From the NCBI GenBank assembly GCA_001510575.1, contig LNGK01000002.1:403271-467270 (forward strand): a stretch of DNA of 64,000 bases. The letters are read 5' to 3'. The stretch is from Knoxdaviesia capensis. Its lineage: Eukaryota > Ascomycota > Sordariomycetes > Microascales > Gondwanamycetaceae. The notes under the pieces are model-generated. The model was given only the letters and a program-made list of their open reading frames with translations. It searched no databases and was not told the origin of the DNA. Below, piece after piece: positions 34,150 through 45,583 of this stretch. The position numbers and the translations under genes are program-made. Position 1 is the first letter of the stretch; each line of letters opens with the position of its first letter.

Positions 34150-37100
34150 TTAATGCCCATACTCCAGATGCGGCACAATCACCGGCCCGTACTTGGTCGG
34201 CGTTGTGAACGTGGCATCTCCCTGCACGACAAAGTCAACAGCCAGAGACACCTTGGTGAGTCCCGGCTGCGTGGACGGAGCCGGCTGTCCGGCGGCCGCG
34301 GCCGCCAGCGAATCCGGGTTGTACGCGACCACGGCGGCGTAGTTGCGCCGGCCCATCAGCTTCTTCAGCTCGCGCCCGGCGCCGCTGGCGTCCGTGTGGA
34401 AGATCTCCATCATGTCCTCCTTGGTGTCCGTCACCTCGTGCGTCGACTTGTGCGCGTTCTGCGGCACGTAGAGCGCCTTGTTGTTGTGCAGGAACTTGAG
34501 CACGTAGTTGCTCTGCGGCTGCGCCACGATCGGCGACGTGATGATCTGGTACATCGTCTTGTGGTCGCCCGGGTGCGTGGGGTCGTGCACCAGGCCGGCA
34601 CCGGCACAGTTGACATCTGGTGAGCGGAGAACAACAAAAGTTAGCATGGATCTCAAAAAAAAGAAACCACAGTTCCCTCTCAGGTCTTCATCGGGAATCT
34701 TGCTTACCTCCAGACATGAACGTCATGCGAATGCCCTTCTGCTGGGAAATGCCCTGCAGAGTCCGGATGAGGTATGTGCGCTCCAGATCCTTCGAATCGT
34801 GCGTCCACATATCCTTCAGCACCTCCGCCACATCAATCTCGCCAAACTGGTTCAGCACGCTGCCCATCAGGCCCTGCTTGCCCACCGCCTTCTTCACCTG
34901 TGAGAAGCCCTGCTGCACCATCTCCTTGCCACCGACCACTCCAGCCACAGAGCTGGTGACCTTGCCGAGAATGTTGTACGTGGTGTTCACGGCCTTCTTG
35001 CCCGTGGCCACTGCGCCAGCAAAACTCTCCACGGCCTCCAAACGCGGGTACACCAGCGGCACCGAGACCATCCAGATGCAGTGCTGCACTGTCGGCGGCA
35101 GCGTTGCCACCTTGGGGAAGATCCCCTGATATGTCGGCCCCGCAAGAACATGCGCCTGGCTTCTCTCTGACCGGCAGTCGGCGCCAACAACCACCACAGC
35201 CGGGCCAAGATACTTGACAAAGTGCCAGCCCTGGCCGGTGATGGTGAACAGATCCATATCATTGCTCACGTTGCGGAGAATCTCCATTGTGGTGTGGTGT
35301 TGGAAGAGCAAGTACATCTCGACGGCAATTCTACCGATATTCTTGAACATGGGCGAGTTTTGCATATATTCGGGGTAGGATCCGTACCCGTCGAAGCTAG
35401 AAAGTTGAAGAGTTGGTCTGTTAGTGGGCATGATCCTTGGTAGATGCAAATCGGCAAGAGAACGCCGAGTTCACTCACATGTCGTGGTCATCCAGCTGCA
35501 AAATGTGCGGAATCTGCGCAAACGCCTCCCGCAAGAACGGCTGGTCAAAGTGGCTAGTATAGTAGTGGAAGTACGCATGAGCAACATCTTCCTCATGGCG
35601 AGCCGTCCACTGCGCGTTCTTGCGATTATCTTTGCCGCTCATCGCCAGCCACTGCTTCAACAGCGGGATATCCTTCCATAGCCGGTCGCCGTAGATCTGG
35701 TTGCCCAAACCAATTTGCGCGTGGAATCCGCCACAGTCGGTGTTCTTCTGCAGCACGTCCTTCCACATGAATCCCAGGCCACCCAATTTTGCCCGTTCGG
35801 CCTGTGATGTTGTCTGGGCAAAATCGTTGCCCGAGTGAGCAATAAAGCGCCAGCCCAGCTCGTGCTTTCCGGCGACCACAAATTCATATCGCGTGCATCC
35901 CAAATGGGACGTCACCGCATATGTCCACCGCTCAGTTCCCTGCTCGCTCATGGCCAGGTCCAGGTCGTACTTGTAAAAGTTCCACCGTTGGTGGGTATAG
36001 ATGACATGGGGGATCAGCTGGCGAGGGTTTGGCGATAGATCGACACTGAGATGGGTATGGATTGTCGGAGGTTGAGGGGAATCCGTCACAATCATGATGC
36101 TGCCGTACCAGGATCCCTTCTCAATGTCCATGTTGACATAGCGCAGGTAGGGGCCGAAATACACTCCATTTGTGGGCTGCACCTTGAAGATGTCCACACC
36201 AGCGCTGGGAGGGGGGCCAGTGAACCCGGCCGCCGTCGGGGCAGCTGATGCCGCAACACTCATGATACTCTCAGCGTAGCCGGGAGTCTGCGGCGGGAAC
36301 AGCGGAGAAGCGATGGGCTGCTTGCCTCCAAACATGGGAGACGCCATGGGGTTTCCGTATGTCGATGCTGTGGGCGACAGCGGCGCCGCATCGTGGTTGA
36401 GCGGGTTCGGCCCCTTGGGAAACTCCCATTGCGTGGCCTGGGTAGCCAGGTGAATATAGTAGTACTGGCCGGAATTCTGGTCAAGATGGGCGATCCATCC
36501 TTCGGGAAGCGGCGGTGGAGACGCCAGACCACCGGGAAATTGGTGTCCGACAGGGCTAGTAACTCCAGCGGCAGCGGCAGCAGTCTGTGCAGCCTGCTGG
36601 GAATTTTGAGACTTGTGTGGGTCATTTGCAAACGCCGGGTGGTTGGGGTGTTGCAGAGCCGCCATGGAAGCGCCGGCAACCATACCAGTGGTAATGAGCT
36701 TTCCGGGTTGAACTGGAGTGGCCGCAGCAGGAGTCGCAGCAGCAGGAGTCGCAACTGGCCCGGGACCAGCAGCAGCAGCACCAGGTGCAGCATTAGCCGC
36801 AGCGACGGCAGGCCCGGCTTGGCTGACTCTTTGCTTCTCCTTCGGGTATGCAGATCCGCCATTCGGGTTCACGCTCGAGTACGCCGGGGGAGGAGTCTTG
36901 GTGCCGAGACGCTGGAAATCCTGCTCGAGAATGCTAACTTGGAGGGTTGTCGACCCGGCAGCAGCGGGTTGCGCGTTTGCAGCGGGTTGCGCAGCCGGAG
37001 CTGGCGACACAGGATTGAGGCCTTGGTACACGGTCGGGGGACCATGCGGCTGCTGGCCGGGGATCTCGGTAGGGGTCCACGGCCTCGGTGCCGGCGAAAT

Positions 37101-38123
37101 CGGCTGCTGGAGCTGCTGCTGCTGTTGCTGTTGCTGTTGTTGTTGTTGTTGCTGCTGCTGCTGCTGCTGGAGAGCAGGGTGTGGTGTTTGATGTCCATAT
37201 TGGGCGAGACGCTGAGCAGCAGCAGCGCTCTGGGCTTGCAAGCTTGTCAGGGTTGCAGTTCCGGAGATACCGCTGGCAGCATATCTTGCCTCAATCCCGC
37301 CTCCAGGAATGTTCCCGGGCTCGACGATTGGGGTCTCCGGCGGAGGCGGGGATCCGCGGCTTGCACGGGTGGTCGAAGTGCTGGCAGTCGAGGCAAAGCG
37401 GTTCATGGTGGGCTCGATTGGCATTGTGAGAATCGATGGCTTCGCAGGTTCTTGGCTGGGTCGTTGAGAAGCCGCGGCGGCGGCTCCGGAGGATGCGCCA
37501 GTAGAGGGAGGTGGGTAGTAGGGCTTGTAGTTGGCGGCGTTTGTCGTCGGCTTATATGCGGGGTATGCGACAGGCTGGGGTTGTGGCCGGGCGGAAGCGT
37601 CAAAAGGCTTTACAAAAAACTCATCCTTATCCGATGCGGGGCTCGAAGGACCGGAAAGAGGCTTCGGGGCAGTTCCGCGGCGCTGGGCAAGGCCGGGACC
37701 CTTGGCTTCTCCGGGACTCGTCAGGCGAGAAGAATCGCTGGAAGAGCTCAGAGATGGGCTGGTATAGGGAACGATGGCGGGCCGCGGGGCAGCTTTCCTG
37801 TGGTCGTCGTCTTCGTCGGGATACGGCAAAGGCAATGGAGCAGCTGAGCTCAACCCTCCCGGAGGCAGTGGGAATGTGGGATGTTTCGAAGAAAAGGCGG
37901 CAGGTTTGGCTGAAGGGGCAGCGGCGGCAGCGGAAGGCACGCCACCGGGAGTCAGAGACGGCGGGGGTGGGAATTGAAAAGCTGTCTGAGTCGGGTTCGG
38001 GCTCTGAGGCTTGAAAATGCGAAGAGGCTCGACTGTAGGGCTATCGCCGCCATCTTGAGCAGGTTTGGGAGCAGGCCGGCCGAGGAAAAGTTCCTCGTCG
38101 GGGAGTGAACGTGAGCGGTCCAT
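34150..38123 (-). CDS. WW-domain PhoD-like phosphatase
   Basis: The start ATG is at 38123. Exons are 38123-35479, 35396-34708 and 34616-34150 (introns 82 and 91 nt), giving 1266 residues. The first 520 residues are disordered and rich in Pro, Ser, Ala and Gln, with a polyglutamine run of about 20 at roughly 318-340. A WW domain at about 530-565 (LPEGWIAHLDQNSGQYYYIH..ATQWEFP) would bind proline-rich ligands. The rest is a PhoD-like metallophosphatase region, including GPYLRYVNMDIEKGSWYGSI, LGCTRYEFVVAGKHELGWRF, IPLLKQWLAMSGKDNR and the metal-site motif LQLDDHD-IFDGYGSYPE, which is restored exactly by removing intron 1. The C-terminal block has FTITGQGWHFVKYLGPAVVV. The family is widespread in fungi, but its substrate is not known to me. 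Confidence 0.9.
37111..37172 (-). repeat. CAG/CAA polyglutamine tract
   Basis: About 20 mixed CAG and CAA codons encode uninterrupted Gln within the disordered N-terminal half of the PhoD-like protein. The mixture of codons should limit slippage. Confidence 0.9.
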
Positions 38124-41100
38124 TGTCGCAAGCCACCAGAGGGTGTGGTGTTATATCGGCGTGAGGGAAGCGACTGGAATGAGGACTGAAACTTGACAGT
38201 CGACCAGGGCCAAAGCAGGTGGCCTGTCAGATGGAATAAAGAACAATAGGGAGAAGGGAGAGAAACGGAAGAGAAAAAAAAAGAAGATAGCTGTCAAAGA
38301 GTGAAACGACAGAAGAGGAATCAGGTCAGCCCAGAATGCGGCCGGATTTGGGGTCGATGCAGCAAGGAAGAAATATAGTGGCGACCAGAAGAACAAAAAG
38401 TGTAGGAGAAAGGTAGAGAGAGGAAAGGGCTAGAAAGAGTGACTCGCAAAGGAGGGGTCGCGAAAGGGGGCCGCAGGTCAGAAGCCGGTTTTCCAGGATT
38501 CTGTGGTCTGAGCTCAGAGCGGGTGGTACAATGCAACGTACAGCAGTTCTGGTGTGGTTGTAGCCGGCTCTGCAAGTACAGTGGGAAGTATATGGGCAGA
38601 AATAGATAAGATATATATAAAAGAGAAGATGGGCGGGGGATGAAGATTTCAGATGGGCAAATCCGTGAAGAGGAAGCTGGACTGAATAGGACACGAAGAT
38701 CGTCGCAAACGCAGCACACAATGTGACGGAGAGAGAACAAGAGCGAAGAAATTAGAAGAGAAAGAAGCTCTCAAGAAAAACCGAGAAGTGGAAGTGGGAA
38801 AGAGAGGGAGAAAAGAGGCCGGTCGACGTGAAAGCCAAGAGATTGAGGCATGGGAGAGAGGTTTGCGGGTTGCCTCTAATCTGTGAGGCCCTCGTCTAAG
38901 TTTGCGTAGACAATAGGACTTGCAGCGACTAACTTGCTCGATATCTTGGAGGGCGGGGGGGGCAAACGCCGGCGTCAAGAAGCCAGCACGGATAGAGACA
39001 TCAAAGACAGGCACGGCTCAAGCTCACCACCATGCAAGCGCCGGGCGTTTTTTTTCGGTGGTGGTCAAAGACTCAGAAAGCCGGGCCAAGTTCTGGAGTC
39101 TTGTGGGTCCGCTGAACAGAGTAGCTGTTCCCCCCCTGGCTAAAAAAAACCGAGTTAACAGGCGAGGACTGAAGAACAGCGCGTAAAATGTCGTAGTGAC
39201 AGAGGGTCAATGCAGAAGGGATGGAATAATTGGGCGTATTATAGAACCAGCAAAGGATCGAGTTCCTGCCGCTCAGTCAAGTAGACAGCCGTGTATACAT
39301 GCAGTCTTGATTCCTCGCAGATGGTGGGTGTGTCGAAAGTCCTGGCCTGAAGTGAAGCTGAAGATAGTGGCGTGTAAGGTGAAGACCAAGACAAAGGAGA
39401 AGATGAGACGAGAAGCGAAAAGGGGCCCCTTTTTCCAAAAGAAAAATGTGCGTTTTTCTTTGTCATCTAGGTCATGTCGTGTCGTCGATCGCTCCTTCCC
39501 TCTTCGTCCGTCTGTCTCCTTCTCGTTCTTGGTCTGCTCATTCCATTCAGTGAGTGGTCATAAAACCGGCAGCGAAATTACTGCCCATTTCCGTTTGCTG
39601 CCACATGCAACCTGGGAAGGCACGATCGAAAAGAGGGTCACCACCACTTTTTTGGCCCCAAAAGCTCAGCGCTTAGAAGCTGGCCAATCAGAGCCAGGCG
39701 CAGTTTCTTTGTCGTATCGCGCGGACTTTGAAGGGAGCAGGCCAGGCCAGGCCAGGCATCTTTGATATTTGGCGGGGGTGGAGAGACTCGTTCACATCTG
39801 TTCGGAATGCGGGCAAAAGCCACAGGGAGGGACTCTCTTACTGTGTTCGTGTGGATGTTGTACTCTTGCAGGTTGATCGTGCGGGCCTGGTACTTGATAC
39901 GGAGGATACGGTGCAGCTTGCACTGATTGGTTCTATGTGAAGATTATGTGTGAGCCGGGTGCACGTAGGCACGACGACTGACATGCGATCAGTGAGCAAA
40001 GAATGCAAGGAACTCACGCCGCCCTTGTTGCCATTACTTTGGGACATCTGACTTGGCCGGCCAGGATATGATATCTGCGTGCGATCACAATCAGCGTTGC
40101 TTCCAGGCGAAAGTGACAGCCATCTCGAAGATTACGTAGAACTTCTGTCGCGCGGCTACAGAGCAGATCGTGCAGGCATTGCAAGATTGCCCTCCCTAGT
40201 GAGGAAGAAAACAAACAGAAGAGTGCCTGTGCTTCTAGGTCAGGGAGCACGGGTGATCGTGGCATGCCGCATAGCCGGCATGGATCCGTGCTTTGAGGGC
40301 ACTCTTAGGGTTAGGGTTGCGCATTCTTCGATTTGTAGCCTATAGAAGAGCATCTCTCGGAATCCAACTTACATGGTCAACACTTAGCAGACAGATGTTC
40401 ACGCTGCAAATCCCTCCGATCCGCACAGTCCATGCTGTGGAACTGTGGTGTTCACTCACCACGTCACATGTTACGTACGCCTATCTGAATGCTCCGACAA
40501 TGGTGTACGAGAATTCTAAACCGGACCTAAAGTGTATGCAGCCTGACAGGTGGGAATTACCCGGGAACCACGAGCACAAAGCCGCCACAACAATACCCGG
40601 ATGCTCATACGCGTCGTGTGCCGTTCATCTACATGAACACATGTGCCGGAGTGTGGGAAGCAGATGCTACAGTGCTATATGCACAATTTCCAGGTATTTG
40701 GGTAGACTCACACCAGCCAAACCGGGGTAAATGCATGAGGGACTCGCTTTATGTGCAAAGTGCATATATTCAATGAGCGGGCTTTTTCATCGTCCTTTCC
40801 ACGTCGAGAACACACCAACCCCCCAACAAAAAAAACAACAAAAAAACAGCCATCAGTATCCAGATCTGTCACAGCTAATGAGCGAATGCAACGTGTTGAA
40901 GTGGTTCTTGTTACCACGGAAGAAGCGTGTGATGGTGGTTTGCGATGTGCTGTGCCAAGTCAATCACACCAAAGACTGAGTGGTATCTCGCCGATGAGAT
41001 GTACAGGTACATATATCTGCACCAAGCTCCCCTGTGAGTATATGTATAGGTACAGCTTGCCGCCTCCAAGTCGGCAAACCCCTATCGAAAAGTAAACAAA

Positions 41101-42562
41101 CCACTGCCGTATCCATGGCAACAGTGAAGAAACATGGCAAAATACCCCGAACCTTGCTGCAATGTATCGTGCATACACACACAAATGCCATCAAATTATT
41201 CTTTTTTTTTCTTTTTTTTTTCTTTGGTACCGTACACCACCCAACCACCTCATCTCTCCGCCTCCGCCAAATTTTTCATACGCGTACACATGGAACACAC
41301 ACACACTCTCTGCATTATCTCCACCATCTCCATCTTTCCAGCCATTTACTCTCCACCGCATATTCCTTAATATCTTCTGGTGCACATACATTACCTGCAC
41401 AGCTTTGAATCTCTCTGACTCTGATTCTTGAAACTCCCATTTAATCTTGCATTCCGTCCAAGTCTTACCGTCCGCACGGTTCTACAAGGAATTCAGCACC
41501 GTCAATATATTTTCTTCTCCTCATTGTCCTCGTTGTGTGTGAGACATCATTATCAATCTTCCCTATCTTCCCCATCTCATCCCTAGTCCGCTCAAGCTTC
41601 TCCTCCTCTTCTCCTCCTTTTGGCCTCTTTTGCCGCTCCTCGTACTGTAGACTTGGGACTCCCTCGATTCCATCACCAACTTGACTAAAGTCGATCGTCC
41701 GCCACTTCGATCGGGATCATCCCTGAACATTCCACCCGAAGCTTAAACTCCAAACATCACCGCCTCTTATTTGTCTCTTCCCGTCTCTTCTCCCGTTCTT
41801 CTAGGCAGCTTTCCAGTTGCTCCTACGTCGAACGCAAATCGAAAGGGCAGCTGCAAACACATTCCTGTGCATCTCAGTCCACACCGCCCATATCACCGAC
41901 TCTCTCCGTCGTTGGGCTGTAATTCTCTCCGTCTCCGGAACTCTCCTCCGATCGTCCACCGTCTTTCCGAGCATCACCGCCCGAGTCCGGCATTCTGAGG
42001 GCCTTTGAGCCTGCACAACAGTCAACGACTTGAAGAGCCTGCTTTCGCCCTCAATTCTTTGATATCTGCTGTACACACTTGATCCTACACGTGGACCGGT
42101 CTGACTCGGTGCCCTGAGGTCTGTTTCTGTCAAAAAGCAGGAGGGCAGTGTGTCAAAGTGTGACCACTTCCAGTTTCCCTTTGATCCTTTTGGTAAGCCC
42201 CCCTCATTCGACTGGAGGGAACGAGAGAAGCTGTCTCTGGACCTTTCATTGTTCCCCTTGGATAGCAGGCTTTGATATGACGACAATGGAACTGATTGCT
42301 AACGTTGATATCATGTTCATCTTCATAGTAGACGTATATGCGTTGAACCCACGAAAATTCATCCAAATGGCCCTCACGAAGCATCGATAGCATACTCCGT
42401 TCCGATTTGCGTTTTTTTGCTCTTGTGTTTTTCATCTGAATTTTGTTCCGGCTGCTTTTCTCTTCTTCTCAAATTCTTTTCCTCGATACCACTTTTTGAC
42501 TTTAGCGATTCTTGTAATTCTCCATTCCATTTCCCTCAACTGTTCGCCTTCATCCTATCACA
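38124..42562. other. Divergent intergenic region
   Basis: No supportable gene over 4.4 kb. 38150-38900 is purine-rich on the plus strand, so CT-rich in the sense of the PhoD-like gene leader. A (GGCCA)n run lies near 39740-39757. A telomere-like motif is at 40305-40318. The plus strand is pyrimidine-rich from about 41200 to 42560, the likely leader of the charged-helix gene, with several short upstream ATG frames. Confidence 0.6.
40305..40318 (+). promoter_or_regulatory. Telomere-like motif (TTAGGGTTAGGGTT)
   Basis: Two and one-third perfect telomere units lie in intergenic DNA about 2.2 kb from each flanking gene. Possible Tbf1/TRF-type binding site; inferred. Confidence 0.4.
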
Positions 42563-44776
42563 ATGAGCCAACAACAGCAACAAGGTCCTCCTCCTCCGCC
42601 TCCGCCGCCTCACGGCCAGAATCCTCGGACTACCTCTTCCGGCCTTCCTCCCGGAAAGTATGACATCTTCGTCATTCCCCCGCACTCGGCTGGCGGCGGC
42701 TTCCTTTACCTTCCGTCGCTACAGCCCAACGTCAACAGCTTTGCCGCCGGATTTGCCTGTGCACTGATCATGGTAGCTATTTTCCAGACTATGGCTCCGG
42801 CCTTCCAGACCTGGTGGAATAGCTTCCATGGTATGGGCAACATGGGCATGATTCTGTTGATGGTGGCGGTTGGAGTGGGAGCCTGGGCTCTCGGCCGGAC
42901 CCAGAGCGAAGCTCCTAAGCCGCGTTCCCCCGGCGGCCACAGCCGAAGCCATTCTCAGAGCAGCCAAGGTTATGGCGGCGGTCCGTCTTCACCTGGTGGC
43001 GGACCGTACGGACGGTCCTCTCCGCCTCCGCCTCCTCCGCCTCATAGTGGCCCGCCGCCGCAGGGCGATCATCCTGGCGGACCACATTCGCAGCAGCAAA
43101 ATCAGCAACCGCCGCCGCCGCCGCCGCCACCTCCTCCTCAGAGCGGTCCGGGTCCTCAACAGGGCAACGAGAAGCCCAAGCCATCCTGGCAGCAACGACC
43201 GGCTCAGCCGGGATTCAGCGACAATGCTAGTTCGAGCGGCCGTAGTGAGAGTACCGCGAAGGGATCGTGGGAAAAGGCTCGGGAAGAGACGCGGCGCAGA
43301 GAAGAAGAACGAAAAGCCAAGGAGGAAGAGCAGAAACGCCGCGATGATGCTGCCCGCCGGCTGCGGGAGATACGAGAGAAGGAGCAGCGCGAACGCGAAC
43401 AGCGGGAGCGTGAAGCTCGCGAGCGTCGAGAGCGATTGGAGAAAGAGCGAGCCGAACGCGACAAACAGGAGCGAGAGAAGCGCGAGACGGAGCGGCGGGA
43501 AAAGGAAATGCTCGAGCGTCTCGAGAAGGAACGCCAGGAGAAGATCATCCGGGAGACCCGCGAGCGAGAAATCAAGGAGAGAGAGGAGCGGGAAGCCCGC
43601 GAGCGCGAAGCACGGTTGCGGGACATCCGGGAGAGAGAAGCGCGGGAGCGGGAGGCCCGTGAAGCGGCGGAGCGGCGGAAGCGGGAAGAGGAGGAAGAGG
43701 CGGCCAAGCGTGCGCGGAAGGCCAGCACATATGCCTATTCTAGTGTTGGAGAAAAGACCAGCATGTGGCCGAATGGAAAACCGCAGGTGCCCCCGGCGGC
43801 GTCCGAAGCCCAGTCGACTCCCAACCCCCCCCGGTCGTCCTACACTGCACCTCCCGGGTCCACTCCGACCACCCCGAAGAACCACACCCACAGCACCGGC
43901 CGCAAGCCCCCCGCACCGACAGCCAACACGTACGCCGGCACCGACGACGATGCCTACTCGTTTCGCCCGTACGACCGACCCAAGAAACCGGCCCGCCGGA
44001 AGTCCAACTCGTCCATGTCGGAAACCTCGTACGCGCCCTCTCAGTCAACCGCTCGCACAACGCCCCCGCCTTCGCAGCGCGGCACATACTCCACGGACGA
44101 CCCGGATAAAATTGTCATCAAGGCTATCTATCTGTTCATGAACCAGTTTGCCAAGACCCCGGCGAGCCAGCTCGTGTCGGGTGTGGGGTCCGTGACCGAT
44201 GGGCTGATCCTGCGGATCACCACCGAGGGCCTCTTCATCGACGACGACGTGCGGGGGGTTCCGCAGCGCGAGTGGGATGTCAAGGCGTGGACGCTGAAGC
44301 AGATGGAGGTGTGGTGCCCGCCGCACTGCCTGAACCCGTCGGCGGCCACGCCGGGCACCAACGGCACGCAGCCGACGCTGCTGCACAAGCTGGCGGGCCA
44401 GCGGATCCGGCCGGAGCGCGGCGCCACGCGGCTGCTGCAGGGCGACGAGGCCGACACGTACCTGACGGAGCTGCTGAAGGCGTGCCGGGAGTGCTGTGCG
44501 CTGGGCCAGTGCGAGAGCCGGCTGGCGGACGCGCAGATCTCGTCGCCGACGGGCCACAGCGCCGACTGGCAGTCCAAGGGGCTGCACGTGCTGCGGGCGA
44601 CGATCCGCGACCAGGAGGGCAAGCGCTACCTGGCGGTCATCCCCGAGGAGGAGGCGTGGAAGGTCGCGGTCGGCTTGCAGCGGCTGCGGCGCGGCACGCA
44701 GGTGCGGGCGCTCGGTGTGGGCGGCATCAGCGCGAGCGAGATGCGGGGGTCGCTGGAGATGTTGGGCTGGACGTGA
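42563..44776 (+). CDS. Membrane-anchored protein with long charged helix, unknown function
   Basis: A single-exon gene of 737 residues; ATG in context CACAATGAG. Order of parts: Gln/Pro-rich N-terminus, then a conserved-looking GKYDIFVIPPHSAGGGFLYL block; two hydrophobic segments at about 57-80 and 93-112 (likely a membrane hairpin); a Pro/Gly/Gln-rich linker (about 115-230); a roughly 150-residue run almost entirely of Arg, Glu, Lys and Gln (about 235-386) expected to form a single alpha-helix or coiled coil; a basic Ser/Pro linker; and a globular C-terminal domain from about 515 (DKIVIKAIYLFMNQF, GLILRITTEGLFIDDD, WDVKAWTLKQMEVWCPP, then HVLRATIRDQEGKRYLAVIP). I recognise the architecture as conserved in filamentous fungi but know no name. 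Membrane tethering is inferred. Confidence 0.85.
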   Translation: MSQQQQQGPPPPPPPPHGQNPRTTSSGLPPGKYDIFVIPPHSAGGGFLYLPSLQPNVNSFAAGFACALIMVAIFQTMAPAFQTWWNSFHGMGNMGMILLMVAVGVGAWALGRTQSEAPKPRSPGGHSRSHSQSSQGYGGGPSSPGGGPYGRSSPPPPPPPHSGPPPQGDHPGGPHSQQQNQQPPPPPPPPPPQSGPGPQQGNEKPKPSWQQRPAQPGFSDNASSSGRSESTAKGSWEKAREETRRREEERKAKEEEQKRRDDAARRLREIREKEQREREQREREARERRERLEKERAERDKQEREKRETERREKEMLERLEKERQEKIIRETREREIKEREEREAREREARLRDIREREAREREAREAAERRKREEEEEAAKRARKASTYAYSSVGEKTSMWPNGKPQVPPAASEAQSTPNPPRSSYTAPPGSTPTTPKNHTHSTGRKPPAPTANTYAGTDDDAYSFRPYDRPKKPARRKSNSSMSETSYAPSQSTARTTPPPSQRGTYSTDDPDKIVIKAIYLFMNQFAKTPASQLVSGVGSVTDGLILRITTEGLFIDDDVRGVPQREWDVKAWTLKQMEVWCPPHCLNPSAATPGTNGTQPTLLHKLAGQRIRPERGATRLLQGDEADTYLTELLKACRECCALGQCESRLADAQISSPTGHSADWQSKGLHVLRATIRDQEGKRYLAVIPEEEAWKVAVGLQRLRRGTQVRALGVGGISASEMRGSLEMLGWT

Positions 44777-45561
44777 TTGTTGTACGGCGTGCATCTCTCT
44801 CTCGGCCGTGTCACTCGCCGTGATGCATAGCTTACCTCTCCGTGAGTGACGACGTCACCCACCACCTTGATCTCCGAACACCCCCCTTTCTTTTCTCTCT
44901 CCCCTTCCGCTCAGCCCTTCCGGCTCTACGACGTATTACGATATGACGATGATGACGAGGCCAAGATGTTGTTGATGGAGTTTTCTGGCCGTGCTTTTTT
45001 TCTTTTCTTCTCTTCTCCGCCTTCCCACCCCCGCCATATCTCTCTCCGTTCTCCGCTTTCTCCCCCTTCTCTTCCTTTCTCGCATTTAGGGTGTTTTCTC
45101 TTTGATGCTCTCCATGCACTCGCTGTCTCGGCCACATGCGGGCCTCAGCTGATGTGCCTGGCAGATCCGACTGTCCAGGGCCGAGACGGCAAGCCGGCAC
45201 ACGTCAATCGGAGGGGGGGGGCTCCTTGCCTGCTTTCTGTTGAGGTTGCGTCGTGCGCGCTCCTGCTTTGTGAGATGACCCGACCGGGTTGAAGCGGCGG
45301 TGGCCATGCAGGCCCGGTGCAAACCTTCCTGCGATGATGACCCGGCACAATCTTGCCACTCTGGGAGTGCTGTCTCGTGGGCCGTGCACGGCAGGTCGAT
45401 GGCGACCACGCTACCGATGGCATGCTGCGCCGACAAGAATATCCGACCCCCTTCTCATCTGGCCGCCTCCACATATCTCTGCAGATTGGGTTTGCGTTCG
45501 TTGGGTGGTACTGGAAGGCTGACTGAGCCACCCCCGGCGGGCGTTTTCCTTGCCTGAGACC

Positions 45562-45583
45562 TGTGTGTGTGTGTGTGTGTGTG
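45562..45583 (+). repeat. (TG)n microsatellite
   Basis: Eleven TG units in intergenic DNA. Confidence 0.95.
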
